A DNA stretch of 64,000 bases, taken from positions 73,639,006 through 73,703,005 of the forward strand of contig CATQJL010000223.1 in the NCBI GenBank assembly GCA_958299035.1. The letters run 5' to 3'. The notes under the pieces were generated by a model. The model worked only from the letters and a program-made list of their open reading frames with translations, had not been told where the DNA came from and ran no database searches. This stretch comes from Cylicocyclus nassatus (taxonomy: Eukaryota; Nematoda; Chromadorea; Rhabditida; Strongylidae). A program made the position numbers and the translations under genes. Below, in pieces: positions 23,428 through 38,234 of the stretch; the stretch's first letter is position 1, and each line of letters opens with the position of its first letter.

Positions 23428-23640
23428 TATTTGGGTTATCCCAAAAATCTTGTCGCTTTTTCCAAACGACTATAAAACCAAGCACAATAAAGACCCAATG
23501 TGCTTCAACATGCATTCGATGCAGCTTTTCCTCCTCTTTCGTGCGATTCAATTCAGAACCATAATCTTCCATGAGCTTTCTGACAATTACCAAAATTCTT
23601 CAACCGTCTTTTTCAAAACCCCTCTTTATTGGAAAATCGA
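23428..23640 (-). mobile_element. Possible mariner terminal fragment
   Basis: TATTTGGGTTATCCCAAAAA followed by CTTGTCGCTTTTTCCA resembles the ends of mariner elements that start TTGGGTTGTCCCAAAA. Only one end is present. A 77-codon minus-strand frame covers the region but is not recognisable as transposase. The fragment abuts the foldback element that follows. Confidence 0.4.
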
Positions 23641-24101
23641 CGCACAGTCGCCCGATTCATGTGACATCACCGTAGCGTGGCCATATCTCGCTTCAGAGTG
23701 GATGAATTCTCAATCCAAGGGCACCGTTCGACTCAGCTCGGAGCGGCGCACCTTCATATATATATATAAAAGCGCCTGTTTGGACACAGTTAGGAGGGCA
23801 GATTCCACGAATCGTTTCAGATTTTGCTTAGGATAAGTTACTCAGCGTGCTTATTCACTACACTCACTGGGCAACACACCGTAAGCAAAATACTGAAACG
23901 ATTCGTGGAATCTGGCCTCCTACCGAGTCCAAGCGGGATCTATATATCAGAAGATGCACCGCGCCGAGCTGAGTCTAATGGTGCCCCTAGATTGAGAACT
24001 CGTCCACTCTGAAGCGAGATATGGCCACGCCACGGTGATGTCACATGAATCGGGCGACTGCGCGTCGTTATTTTTTTTTGCAGAAAATACGAGCGGCATT
24101 G
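23639..24101. mobile_element. Foldback element, same family as 6,841-8,967
   Basis: The arms pair around a centre near 23,855: CAGTCGCCCGATTCATGTGA at the left edge and its complement at 24,041-24,062, with internal GTGGCCATATCTCGCTTCAG in both. The right outer end GAGCGGCATTG matches the GAGCGGTATTG end of the 2.1-kb element. The left outer end is missing, apparently replaced by the mariner-like fragment. Confidence 0.75.
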
Positions 24102-24368
24102 CATTTGCTCAAACTTCGTCTAGTTTTGGAAAGCACTGAGTATGCTTCAAATAGAGTAAATCTCGGACTATACGGGCGTACTTTTAGATTCTCCTGATCA
24201 GCTCTGTTTGGTTTTAGAAAGTTTTTTTTGGAGACCTTGATTACTGGTAAAGCCACGGAACACACAACTGCAGCAAAAACATAAAAGTTTCTAGAAATTT
24301 TGCGAATTGGAACTTGATTATTGCCGAACATTATTGTGCAACATAATCAAGTCTGATTTGCTCTACGC

Positions 24369-24602
24369 TTTAGGCTAAGGGTATAACGCGACTTCCGTCG
24401 CCACGCGGTCTGGCAATTTGCCAGATACCTTCGAGTTCAATACTGACAGACCCCAAATGCACAGCATATTTAGTTTTGGTAAGTTGATAAAATGCCCTAT
24501 GTTTCGTACATTTAGAAACCTCTTACGATGAGTTATGCATGCACAATTGGAGTATTGCCAGATCGCGGCGCGACTGAAATCGCGTGAGGTATGCCTTTAG
24601 CC
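24369..24602. mobile_element. MITE, CACGCGATTTCAGTCGCG family, first of an abutting pair
   Basis: Right end: GACTGAAATCGCGTGAGGTA. Left end: the diverged complement TATAACGCGACTTCCGTCGC. The element is about 234 bp and directly touches the next element of the same family. Confidence 0.7.
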
Positions 24603-24834
24603 TTAAGGGCCGGGCATACTTCACGCGATTTCAGTCGCGACGCGATTTGGCGATATTCCAACTGTCCATAACTCACTGTAAGCACATTTCAAAAGTACAG
24701 AAGACAGGGCATTTTGTCAATCCCTGTAAGTTATACACACTATGCATGTGCACTTTGCTAGTGTTGGATCTGAAGACTTCTGGCGAATTGCCAAATCGCG
24801 TCGCGACTGAAATCGCGTGAAGTATGCCCGGCCC
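24603..24834. mobile_element. MITE, CACGCGATTTCAGTCGCG family, second of an abutting pair
   Basis: It starts TTAAGGGCCGGGCATACTTC, continues ACGCGATTTCAGTCGCGACG, and ends with the exact complement of that arm. The arms are almost perfectly conserved, so this looks like the youngest copy in the window. A third copy is at 41,184-41,428. Confidence 0.82.
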
Positions 24835-27541
24835 TTTATGGAATTTTCAGTACTATGCGCCAAATGTGATCAAAAGCCGCAGTTTTACCCAGATAGATAA
24901 TTATTACAGACTTAATAAAGTAACCTATGTAGCCTGGAATGAGTGTGCTATGCTTAGAAACGATTTTTCGAAATTCTGAGGAAATTTGGCGTTGTCAGTG
25001 AGCTGTTTAACATGTCATGGCGATAACATCGCCAAGACAGCAATCAGAGAGAAAATATAGCTATACGAAAGAGGATAGAAATGAATCAAACGATGCCCAA
25101 ACCGTCTATCGATCGGTGTTCGGTGAATTTCAGTGACCGTTGAAATGAACCGACAAAACTGCAAAACAAAAACCTGCAGAAAAAACCAGTTTTTACACCA
25201 GCATAACTGGAGCATGCATGTTTTCCGCACATTTTCCTTCGATTTTCACGACTTTTTGCATAAAAAAACTTTCTTTGCTGATTTTTGAAGGCCATTCCTT
25301 CCTTGCCAACAGCACTCCAAGAGATCCCTTCCTTAGTACATTCATGATCAGGCAGTTTTTTGATCCCTGCCTTTTGAAAAAGAGTGAATTTTTTATTAAC
25401 ACAGGTGCGATCCCAAGTAGTGGTCTTGACAAGTTCCAGGAGATGTCGCAGTCAGGACTATTTGTGACCTACTAGTAAATTTATGAGGTGTCGCTTAATA
25501 ATACATTAAGTTGAAAAAATAAGTTCGTTGTTTCACGCAAATCCCCGTAAAAAAGTTTTGCGTTTTTTTATCCATGATTTATAGGGGAATTAGTTCAGAG
25601 CTTCTAGTATTACATATCGACTACTTAGAATCTTCTGCTATCAGTAAAGGAAATTTACGCCCTAACGTGCCCAAATTTCCAAAGCCTCAATTATTTGACT
25701 AAGCTTCGTTTTCATGCTATGATGGATGCAGAGGTAAATAATTATTCAAATGCAGGCAGGTTTTCTCTATATAGCGAGTATAATAATAATTGTTATCTTC
25801 AATTTTCTTCTTTAAAAAACCTAATTTTCCCACATTTGCTCACAGCCGGAAAATTGGGGTATTTCTTCTCTTTGCACCTTTTCTTCATAAGGAAATGGAT
25901 TCCATGAGACAGAATTTGACTTCCAATTCTCACTGAAGTGCTCTTTTTGAGAGAACCAAATATGGGGCAGAAATTTTTTTTGTAGCATTTACAGCAGCGG
26001 CAAACTTATTATGCAAACTAATAATACTCGTAACGGGTGTAAGGCTTAGGCCCCGGTCAGACTTCACGCGACTTAATCGTCGCGATCTAATCGCCAAGAT
26101 TTCCATTCATTTTCATTTCACATTCAAAAATTTCGGTCTGGAAAAGTATCACAACCGAATGCAAGTTGATCGGCATGGAATGATTCTGTAACAGTTGTCT
26201 CGTCGCGACTCAGTCGCGACGATCAAATCGCGTGAAGTCTGCCCGGGGCCTTATGGGCGTTCAGAAAGTGTTGATGATAAAAATCACAACACTGTTTGTA
26301 AAGACCACAATCAACTAATTTTTAGCGCCATGGTAGCTTACGGTATATATGCTGCGTAGAATGGAGGCGCAATATCTTTGGGCGCAGGATTTACAAAGGT
26401 GAAATACGCGCGCGCCTCGTTCGCGCTCGAAGCTTCTGCGCCTTCGTCCTCAAGTAATCTTTAGGTGTGGGGCCAGGTTTTCAGGTCTTGCTTTGCGGTT
26501 GCTCCACATGTTGATTGAAAAAAACTGATCCCCTTGATTCACAATTGCGTGAATGTGGGATTGCATTAGTCTAACTCAGATTTTGCAACCAAGCAATGGA
26601 TGAAGAGCTGGCGGCAGTTTCCGAAACCACCATACTCGTAATCAGTATGTCAACAATCCTTGTAGATTTTAGATCTGCAAGAACAAGAAAATCACAAAGT
26701 TGTTGAACATCCTAACGGCAAGCATCAAGTGTGTAGACGTCTCTTTCTTGTTTGCAATCTTGATTCTTTTTCAAGCTTCCTTCGCAATGCGCATGAAATA
26801 GAGTGCCCCATCTCAACTATCGTGCGCCACGGCTAAAGGTGTTGCTCACCCGTCATGACGAGCATGTGCTGGTCGAAATCATTTCTTCATCTCATTTCTC
26901 TTTACTCTATCATTCTAAAATCATGTCAGAAACAAAAATCTTCAAATTGCTATCAAAGCTGCGGCTTTTGATCTCTTCTGTAGCTTTTTTCCCCAAAATT
27001 CTGTCGTGAACAAGATTTTTCTGCGAGCTTTTTTATCTGCTCTTGCGATACCATTTCCATTCATTGCTCTCTATGCATGGTATTCAACACTCATGAATGT
27101 TGTCGCCCTCCACGAAAGTGCATGAAATTTTCATAAACGAAATTGATGGCAGCTGTTTTTTTCCATAATCTCGTGACTAATCCCAGTTCTATTGAGTTAC
27201 CATAGTTCAACAGCCGGTTATTGATCGTCGCCGCATATTACAGACTTTTTATGACTTTATGACATTTACGTCAGCACTGTCTTCTTTTGGGTGTTTTTAC
27301 ATTCATTAGAGAATTCCATTTTATCCAGTTATCTGCCTGCTAAAGTTTTTTCGCCTTTGTTTTCTTTCGTAATTGCGTTTTGATGGAATAACTTGATTAT
27401 CTACTGCTGGATTTTTTGCTTTACTTACACAGGCACAGTAGTCTGAATGGATTTTGCTTTTTCCGCTTATTCTCACGTTCTTCAACTTTGTCTTATGATA
27501 TACCTGCCTTCGAGAACTTCATAACCTATCCAGGTAACAAA
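24835..27541. other. Intergenic; one MITE, no gene seen
   Basis: This lies between the repeats and the FAM136A-like gene. Apart from the element at 26,046-26,253, no exon with acceptable splice sites and recognisable product was found. The last few hundred bases should contain the promoter of the plus-strand cluster. A candidate trans-splice acceptor (CTATCCAG) is 8 bases before the FAM136A start codon. Confidence 0.5.
26046..26253. mobile_element. MITE, GGCCCCGGTCAGACTTCACG family
   Basis: TTAGGCCCCGGTCAGACTTC at the left and the complement (GAAGTCTGCCCGGGGCCTTA) at the right enclose about 160 bp. A near-identical copy in opposite orientation is at 49,006-49,213. Confidence 0.82.
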
Positions 27542-28932
27542 ATGTCGAGCTCAACGATGGAAGCCACGCAGCAGAAGGTAAAAAGTGCCGTTGACGCGAT
27601 GATCGATGAAATGGATCGTAATTATCTACGTGATATGCAGAAGCAGATGTTTCTTTGCTCGGCAAAGTCGGTAACTAGTAATTTTTTAGCTTTTCGTTCC
27701 AGTTGGATTTTAACTTTGATTGTCCGATTTCAGATGTTGCGAACATAAGACAAGCAGTCGTGAAGCGGTAGAAAACTGCGTGGAACAGTGTAATAGTGGT
27801 ATGAAAACCGCTCAGAAAACACTAGAAAGAGAGCTCGGCGGCCTTCAGGTAGTTTTTTACTGTTCTTGATTACCCTTGAGAATTTTTTTCTCCATCGATT
27901 TATGTAGGTTTTTTTATATCTTAGGCAAACGGTTTTTTATCGCTACTTCATGCACCGAAGTAGAGGCAGTGAGAAAGAATTTGAGATTTGACAACACGTA
28001 TCGCGAAATTTTTAGGTAATTAACTAGGTGTTGGAGAACATAGCCGTGTATTATTCACTTACAGAAACAAGACATGAAATTTCTTCTGCACTCAAAAATT
28101 TGGAATCGTTTTCTCTTTCCAATTGCCTGAGTTTTACTTTGCCTGCGCTCTGATTGTCAATCTTGAATATAACCTTGCCCTTGTCCATCAGAGGTGCCAT
28201 CCTACTACACACCTAGATCTTCATCAAGAGTTGCCGAACATGGGCTATGACATTTTCCAGTGAAAAAAGAAATTTTCACATTCGTACATCGGGAGCAAAG
28301 CATCTAGAAACTACTTTCTTCTCAATCTTTAGAGTGATAATCCATTTTTCGCTTCTCAATGCGTAGTAGATGCATTCAAACAGTTATAAAAGACTATGAA
28401 GAGCATCGAAAGTGCGCACATCTTTACAGGCACAAAAATCACGAGGTTGAATTACAGTATGAAAAAGTCTAGGGGAAAATGTCTAAGCCCCAGGGTCAGC
28501 CATACCTTATCATTACTAAATTCAAATTAATCAATCAAGATCAACATAAATTGTTCTAGTATCTCTTTGCATTTTTTGTTTTGAGAAAAATTTCACTTTC
28601 TCTATTAAATGGAATTTTGTCTCAGCTAGTATCGCTGCATACGTAACTCCGATAATCATTCAGTTAATTTTCTTCGGTTTATTTAGGATCAACTCTCACG
28701 TTGTGCTATGACATGCTATGACAAATTGGTACAAAAATATGGTCCAGATGCTAGTAAATACACAGAAACACAGGTAAAACCTCTAATTTGTCCTCAGTGC
28801 TTTCAAAGTTAATCGTTTCAGATGTTGCAATTTAATGATAGCCTCGACAAATGTGTAGCTGTATGCGCAGATGATCACATAAAGCTAATTCCGGAAATTA
28901 AGAAACGTTTCGCAAAATCTCTAGGCTCATAA
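27542..28932 (+). CDS. FAM136A-like mitochondrial intermembrane-space protein
   Basis: Four exons (27,542-27,666, 27,734-27,848, 28,687-28,773, 28,822-28,932) encode 145 residues, near the ~138 of human FAM136A. The protein starts MSSSTMEATQQKVKSAVDAM. It keeps the family's cysteine pattern: CSAKCC at the exon 1/2 junction, CVEQC, CAMTC and CVAVC, followed by ADDHIKLIP. These CX3C pairs are known in the family as disulphide-forming motifs in the mitochondrial intermembrane space; its molecular role is poorly known. C. elegans ZK637.2 is the expected ortholog. The exon 1 donor must be GTCGGT for the conserved CSAKCC to be read, a weak site; the better-looking GTAACT 3 bases downstream would lead to a stop. 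The next gene starts 312 bp downstream on the same strand, which suits an operon. Confidence 0.9.
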
Positions 28933-29225
28933 TTTTTGAGAACATCACTGCCTAACCGTTTTTGTTTGTGCATATCTCGTTTCTACCTCGACTGCAAGGA
29001 GGTGTAGTTTAGTGTTGACATGTTGTATGATTTTGACATAGAGAATACTAATAATAGTTTTTTTATTAGTACTAGAATCTACTGTTTTGTTGATGTTTGA
29101 CAGTCTTTCTATAAACATTTGCTCATCTTGCTTTGATTCTGGTCAGCAGTTTCGCACTGTTTTGTACTTTGCATTGATTGCTCCGTAGGCTTCGCACCCT
29201 CTCGTGACTATTGCTTCATTCAGGT

Positions 29226-29248
29226 ATTTTTTAGCAATGCGACAATGA
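29226..29248 (+). promoter_or_regulatory. Candidate trans-splice acceptor and 3-codon upstream ORF of lnkn-1
   Basis: A TATTTTTTAG acceptor ends at 29,234 without a convincing upstream exon, as expected for spliced-leader addition. Just after it, ATG-CGA-CAA-TGA (29,237-29,248) is a minimal upstream ORF whose stop overlaps the lnkn-1 start codon (ATGA). Both are readings of the sequence; function is inferred. Confidence 0.4.
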
Positions 29249-32200
29249 TCGTCTTCCAATTGCTGCTACTATTGTCCTTGGTGGACAGTATTTGGTGCCT
29301 AGGTAGTGAGTTTACTTTTGAAAGATTATTATGGTTCGGTATTGATGAATCTTCTTGAAGTCAGTTTTTTTTCTAGGTTCTATTTAGTTTTAGATGTATA
29401 GACGTCACCTTATACCATCTCACTTCCCTTTTTTAGCCAAAAAGGTTCCGCTGCAGTTTGGGCGAGTATGTGCGTTTGGAGATTTTGATGGAGATCGATA
29501 TACTGATATACTAGTTCAACGAGGTGCCAACTTGACAGTTCTACTACAGGACAATGAAATGCTCAATGTGGTGAACTTTGTAAGTAATGTTTGCTTTTCT
29601 CTTCTTGTCATTTTCCAGTGATATCTGGAGAATTCTCAAACTAAGACATTTATGTTGAAAATTGCAACCAATTGTCGTTATTTTTGGCTCGATCAGAATA
29701 TAAATCAGTGAAATTCTAAATAGGATGAAGGTAATATGGTTATCTATGAATTTTGTCTCAGTTTTTGGGGTATACGGAGGCCCCACTCTGTAATCTGAAA
29801 CCACTCTGTACCAATGTATTCTATCTACATCGATTAAATTATTATTTTTTAGCTTGAAGAAGGTGTTTTCAAAAATTCCACCACATTCCGAGTTGGAGAC
29901 GGCACTGTCGAATGCTCGCTTGGGGACTTCAACGGTGATACGAAACTGGATGTACTTGTAAGTCAAGTTAAAGGAGTTTCTCTTTTTCTCACCTTTTTAT
30001 TTCTATGTTTCTGTTTATGGAGCTAGTACAGTGGGCACCATCAGTGTCTATACACAGTTCTTACATATTTCTGCGTATACTAAAACATTGTGCGTCTTGT
30101 GTGTTAAGATTGAAAGCATTTATCTTGTTGCAGGTATCAATGAAAAAGCGTAATGAGTACCACCACTCGGTCTGGATCTCCACTCCGCTTCGCGATTCTT
30201 TTGTGGAGCATAAACTCGAAGTACTTTCCTCGCAGGCAATGGTAAATTTTCATCCATCATGATGGGGAAGGGGGGGGGGGAGGGAGTGATGAATTTACCT
30301 GGAAACTTCTTTGCTTTTAGGCTATTGATGTTGACGGGAATGGCTGGCATGATGTGTTAGGGTTTTACCCGAATGGATCGATGTACTGCATGACATTCAG
30401 CCGCGATGGAAGTCCTGCATTTGACTGCAATTATCTGTTCTTGTAAGAATAATCTATAGTTATCTTCATGCGGTAGCGTCTAGGGCATATATCTATGATT
30501 TTCAGGGGTTTCGTGCGAATAGATCCTTATCCAGGAGTGCCACATCTATTCGCTGACTTCACAGGTAGTAAGTACAATGCGTGATTGTTGAAAAGAGCAT
30601 ATATCTTTGTTAAAGGGGATCATCTGTCCGAGATCGTGTTTATGGATACCGCGACAACCAGTAGCGGGAAGCTTTTGTCACCGAGAATGTGGGGTCGATT
30701 CAAGAATGGTTGGCGTGAAACACCAACGCTTATAAGTCAAATTCCTGGAGAACACCAGGTACAGTATTATCAGACCGCGCAAATATTCGTTTTTATTGAC
30801 TTTGCGCATTTTTAAACATCGCATTTTTCTGAACATTCACGTGAGTCCTGTGTCTTTAGTATGTTGGTGCTCCACTTGCGGCTGATTTTGACGCTGACGG
30901 AATAATTGAGCTTCTAGTGCCGATTTGTAGAAAGGCTGACTGCAAACAGGTAATTATCAAGCTAACGTGTTTTCATATTTCCCGAAGTCTTCTGTTATCC
31001 CAGGTGACCGAATTCGCCAACTGGCAATATACTCGCGGCTGGTCGACGAATGCTTTTGATCTTCAGGTAGTCTTTCGTTTGTTTTGTTTCTACACGCTTT
31101 TATAGCAGTAGACAAAAGCCATGTATTTTTCTCATTGTAGAAGATTCTGATCTATTTTAGAACTTCAACATTTTATCTGATGAAGATTCGTTGATGCTCT
31201 TCCGAGTAGGAGACTTTTCGCTTGATGGATATCCCGATCTTCTTGCTGTTCTTGTGGAGAAGCAAAGCTTGGGGCAGATAAAGGCAAGATCAGCTTCACT
31301 TCCTTATTTCTCGGCTAGAGGTTTTCGGTGTGGTGTAATGATTTTCGCCCTCAGTTTCTTATTGTTAGGTTATCGACAACGTTCCTTGTACAAATTGCGA
31401 TAAGAATGGAACTAGGTTTGTTGAACATGAAGGACTCATATCTTTAGCGCTCTGGCCTCTCAATTATTTTTACTTATAGGAGGTTCGAAATCAACAAGAG
31501 CGTCTTCATTCAACCAAAGGAGGTAGCGCTAGGAGAGATCAAGATGGCGTCGTTCTTCGATCTGAAGGTAAAGTGCTGGCGTTTTCTTTTCTGATTGAAC
31601 TTGCTTTTTAAGATGTTACTCACCGCCTTGAACGTTTTCTTGTAAAGACAGATTTTACCGTTTTAGGAGGATGGAAGCCTGGACATTCTTATCGAATACA
31701 AGCCGTTTGAAGGGGACACTAAGTTTAGGTACTTAAATTTATTTAACTATGTTATCTTCCTCTCATCTCGATGTATTTCTGTTTCAGCTTTATTTATTGT
31801 GATGACAAAGGTGATGTTACTTTCCTCAAAGTGCAAGTCTTCACAAATGTTTGCGGCAAGCATTGTGACCCGTCTTCAAAGGAACTGGGTGAGTCAAACA
31901 TGGTTTCGAATTCGTTCTTAGCTTTTAGTAGGCTTTTAGTTGGTGCTGTCTTAATAAGTGCAGGTGTTATCCACATGAGTTTGTTTTTTAGTGTTTTGTT
32001 TTTCGCTTGCACTCACATCTGTCTCACTTGTTTCGATAAAGAGTACCCTAATTTCACGCGTATAAGGCGCGGGGAATTTTTCCCAAAATCGACCAGCCCA
32101 GACAAGCCAAAGGACTTTACAACCAAAGGACCCTATAACATGCTGTATATTGCTTGAGAGTATCGTGCGATGTAAGGATTTCTTCCCGGAATACAGTGAA

Positions 32201-32965
32201 GCGGCTGAGCGGCTCGCTTGAAAATTCGAAAAAGTGCGCCTTATACGCGTGAAATTAGGGTAATTAATTGCTGCCGTTTATAAATTTCAAATTGTCATTT
32301 ACTCAGTTTATTTTGACTTCATGGACAAGTTTGTTTTGAATTTTATGGAGAATTCGCGGATATGCTAAAGATGAGTTTTCAGGGTCCGGTGTTAGTTGGA
32401 GCGGTGCATGCGCTAGCTTCAGTATGTCCGACGGCTGGGGTGGCTCTTTGAAAGGCGCTTCATGCCAACTTCCCGCCTCGACTCATCGAGCCCTGGCTGC
32501 GCCTTATGTGTTGTTTGGACTGGGCCGAAGTCCCAACTTTGTTGATGAGGTTGGTTCAGTTTATTTTTTTTACAATAATTAGTAAATCCTATTTTCTAGT
32601 TGACTATCGGTGCGCCACGTTATTCTGATGGCTTAGCAGTCCGTCAGCACACGCTGAAACAGATCGTACCAAATTCGAGGATTGTTGTCATTCCGCCGGA
32701 AGAAGGCACGCATTGGTTGACGCGGTTGTATGTAACTCCATCGCAGCTGATTTTGCAGGTAGGTGTTTCTGACATTTTGTGCATCACTCCCCATTTTCTT
32801 CCCTTTTCTCGTTCTTGAAACATTGGGTTCCAGAGCTTGGCTGTTATTGCCTTGGTATGTGCTATGCTGTTAATGGTTGTTGCCTTCCTTCACTACCGGG
32901 AAAAGAAAGAAGATCGAGTGGAACGTCAGCAACAATCCCATCGTTTCCATTTTGATGCCATGTAA
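29245..32965 (+). CDS. lnkn-1: Linkin / ITFG1 (TIP) FG-GAP membrane protein
   Basis: This is a single-pass surface protein of the linkin family, implicated in cell adhesion, with integrin-alpha-like FG-GAP repeats. Seventeen exons (29,245-29,302, 29,437-29,579, 29,853-29,957, 30,134-30,241, 30,321-30,442, 30,506-30,564, 30,616-30,758, 30,860-30,949, 31,004-31,066, 31,161-31,283, 31,369-31,415, 31,480-31,567, 31,667-31,728, 31,788-31,888, 32,383-32,549, 32,600-32,758, 32,834-32,965) join in phase to 589 residues. The N-terminal signal peptide is MIVFQLLLLLSLVDSIW. FG-GAP metal-site loops are seen as DFDGDRYTD, DFNGDTKLD, DVDGNGWHD, DFDADGIIE and EDGSLDIL. Conserved family pieces include VIDNVPCTNCDKNGTR and LTIGAPRYSDG. 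The C-terminal membrane helix is LAVIALVCAMLLMVVAFLHY, then a short charged tail. Intron 10 starts with GC rather than GT. C. elegans lnkn-1 (ZK637.3) is the expected ortholog. Confidence 0.95.
32046..32270. mobile_element. MITE in lnkn-1 intron 14, TA target duplication
   Basis: CCCTAATTTCACGCGTATAA at the left and its complement at the right, flanked by TA on both sides. It lies wholly within the intron 31,889-32,382 and does not touch splice sites. Related to 4,306-4,505. Confidence 0.8.
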
Positions 32966-34700
32966 ATGGAGGAAGTGATAGCGCCCTTTGGTGCTTTTTT
33001 GCTAGAAGTCATAACCAGTAAGCCGCGCTCTTGCTCAGTGCCCCCCCCCCCCCTCCCTTGTCGAAGGTGACATTTTTTGTTTGTACATGCGAACTAGCTT
33101 AAAATATATTGGCACTACACCTGGCCCTGTCCTTCTGACTGTCTGGTCGTACTTGCATATAGAATATCTGCTAATGGATGCACACATGGTTGCCTCATCT
33201 TCTATGTGATTTCGAATATCGATAACTTGTTTTATTTTTCATTAGCTCTGTCAAGTGCCTTCGGGTTTGTTTTGTTCCCAAGCTTTCTGACTTTTTGTAT
33301 TTTCTTGATTTGAGTTGACCGATGGTGAGCTTTTTCTTTTATCATTCATTCTCGCTTATTACTGTGATATGCTTATGTATACTACGTCATCATATAACAT
33401 CCATTTAGAGCATAAATATTGTACATAATTTTGAAGGTAACATGTGAAGCGTTTTTGTGCCTACAGTAAGTTTCAACTCAGTTTAGGCGGAAATTGGATT
33501 GGCGGGCGTCCGCTTCGCATCGGTTTCCGCAGTCTGCGTCTCTTCATTCTAATCTATCTCGTTGTGCCAGTGGTGGTGCGCACGCGCGGCTCCACTTTGA
33601 ATGTTTCGCCTACTCCGGGTCGAAAAAGACTGTACATATGGGGTGGTTCGAACATGAAAAAGAATGTTCAACAAGCTTGGAGTTCATGGTTATTGCGAAT
33701 GAGTCATTTTCAACAAATTTGAATATCTAGCAGCCCGGGTCATTCCCAAAAGATTTGATTATCTAGCGGTCATGTGCGTAAAAGGTCTGTTCTATGCAAC
33801 TCGACTGATTTGATAACTTTCTGAATTGGTTTTAGGCATAAAGTACCTTTATGATTTTGTATTTCCCAAGAAAAGCGACTTACTTCACAAAGCTGGGATA
33901 GAGTTGCGACCGGCTGATCAGACTGAAGAAGTGAACAAGAAGACTAGAAAAACCGTCCTTTACCAAGATCATAACTTTGAATAGAATTTGAGTAGTCAAA
34001 TAAAGAATGTCTTTTTGTCTGCATTGTACCAATCATTGAGAAAATAATTGGGTTCGACTTGGACTCTTGTCCATTTTGCATGGCGGAAAGGAATAGCTTC
34101 CTATAAGAAAAGACATGAAGCATATATAAAGGTATGTTATGGGAAACGATCAACTGCTACAAATTAAGGATGACAGTCACTTGTTATGGCGCGCCGGTTC
34201 CAAAGTTTCATCGCATTTCTATACTGCTACTTGTATCCTTATAATAAACTTTCATCTACCAGCGTCGGAGAATCATGACAGCTTCCGCAGCGCTACGCCC
34301 TCTGATAGCAGCGGATGGTCCCGCGACCAGGGAGCCTCTCATGAGTAAGAAAACTGGCTACGCCCTGAACAGATGAGACATGGCCACAACCCTTCACCCT
34401 TTGAATGAATATATCCCAAAAAGCCCCGAATCTTCCATGCGCCGCTGGCAGCCGTCACCGGTAACCTATGGCCGTTCTCGTACAATGCGGGGGCCGATTA
34501 TCAAGTCAGTGCTTTTATCCTTCCAAATTACTCTGGCACCAATCTACCGGAGGGTAGAGGGCTCGGTTGGTCCAGGGGCGCTACCGAATCTTGTTCGACC
34601 AGGTCATATCGACGCCTCATTCCACTACGCCTCTCGTCCCCTGTAGTCATAGAAAGCTGTCGTGTATTCAGCAGCGCCCTGATCAACTCGGAAGCATGAG
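32966..34700. other. Intergenic between lnkn-1 and asna-1; no gene seen
   Basis: It includes the lnkn-1 3' end, a C13 tract (33,041-33,053), and a GC-richer stretch 34,180-34,690 with a few frames of up to 92 codons that match nothing I recognise. The 2.3-kb gap makes lnkn-1/asna-1 co-transcription less likely than for the preceding pair. Confidence 0.5.
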
Positions 34701-34705
34701 CTTAA

Positions 34706-35070
34706 AGGCAGCGTCCAGGCAAATCTGGACATACGGGGTTCTCATTTGGAAAGTAATTTTAGCGCCGGGTCCTAACTAAGACACTGCCCAAGCGGCAGCT
34801 CAAATGGTGAACTCACAGTTGGGATGTTCGCCTCCAGACTGGACCCCGCGATCGTATTCGCATGGATTCATGGCACACGTCGTGGTCCTCAAGTGAAACT
34901 GATGTGTCGCGCCATGAATCCATGCGAGTATAATCCCGGGGTCGAGTTTCGAGGCGAATATCTCGACTGTGAACTCACCATCTGGGCTGCCGCTCGGGCA
35001 GTGTTTTAGTTAAGGCTCCAAGATTACCCTCCAAGTGACCCGTAAGCCCAGATTTGCTTGGACGCTGCCT
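34706..35070. mobile_element. Inverted-repeat TTAA element upstream of asna-1
   Basis: AGGCAGCGTCCAGGCAAATC begins after TTAA (34,702-34,705), and the complement ends before TTAA (35,071-35,074). It is a full second copy of the 14,691 family with the same palindromic GGATTCATGGC core. Its right edge is 212 bp from the asna-1 start codon, inside the probable promoter or 5' UTR region. Confidence 0.85.
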
Positions 35071-35285
35071 TTAAAGCGGATCCATGGATCCGGACTGCAG
35101 AAGCATCCGTGATGGCGTCTACATTCACCGGGGTGTCCCCCAAGTTCTTTGTTGAACAAGTTAGGCGGAGCAGGACGTGTTTGGACGAGTTAGTGCGGTC
35201 GTGTCGTCTATTCCGATTAGGGCAGGTCAGTCGCTGGCACTTCGTTAGGCATCGTCATCAGAAACATCTCGTATTCAAAAGCAAA

Positions 35286-38234
<2,949 letters not shown>

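Noticed and set aside
34139..34680. GC-richer segment with several frames between lnkn-1 and asna-1
   Set aside because: No recognisable protein or splice pattern. Possibly an old repeat, but I could not define its ends.
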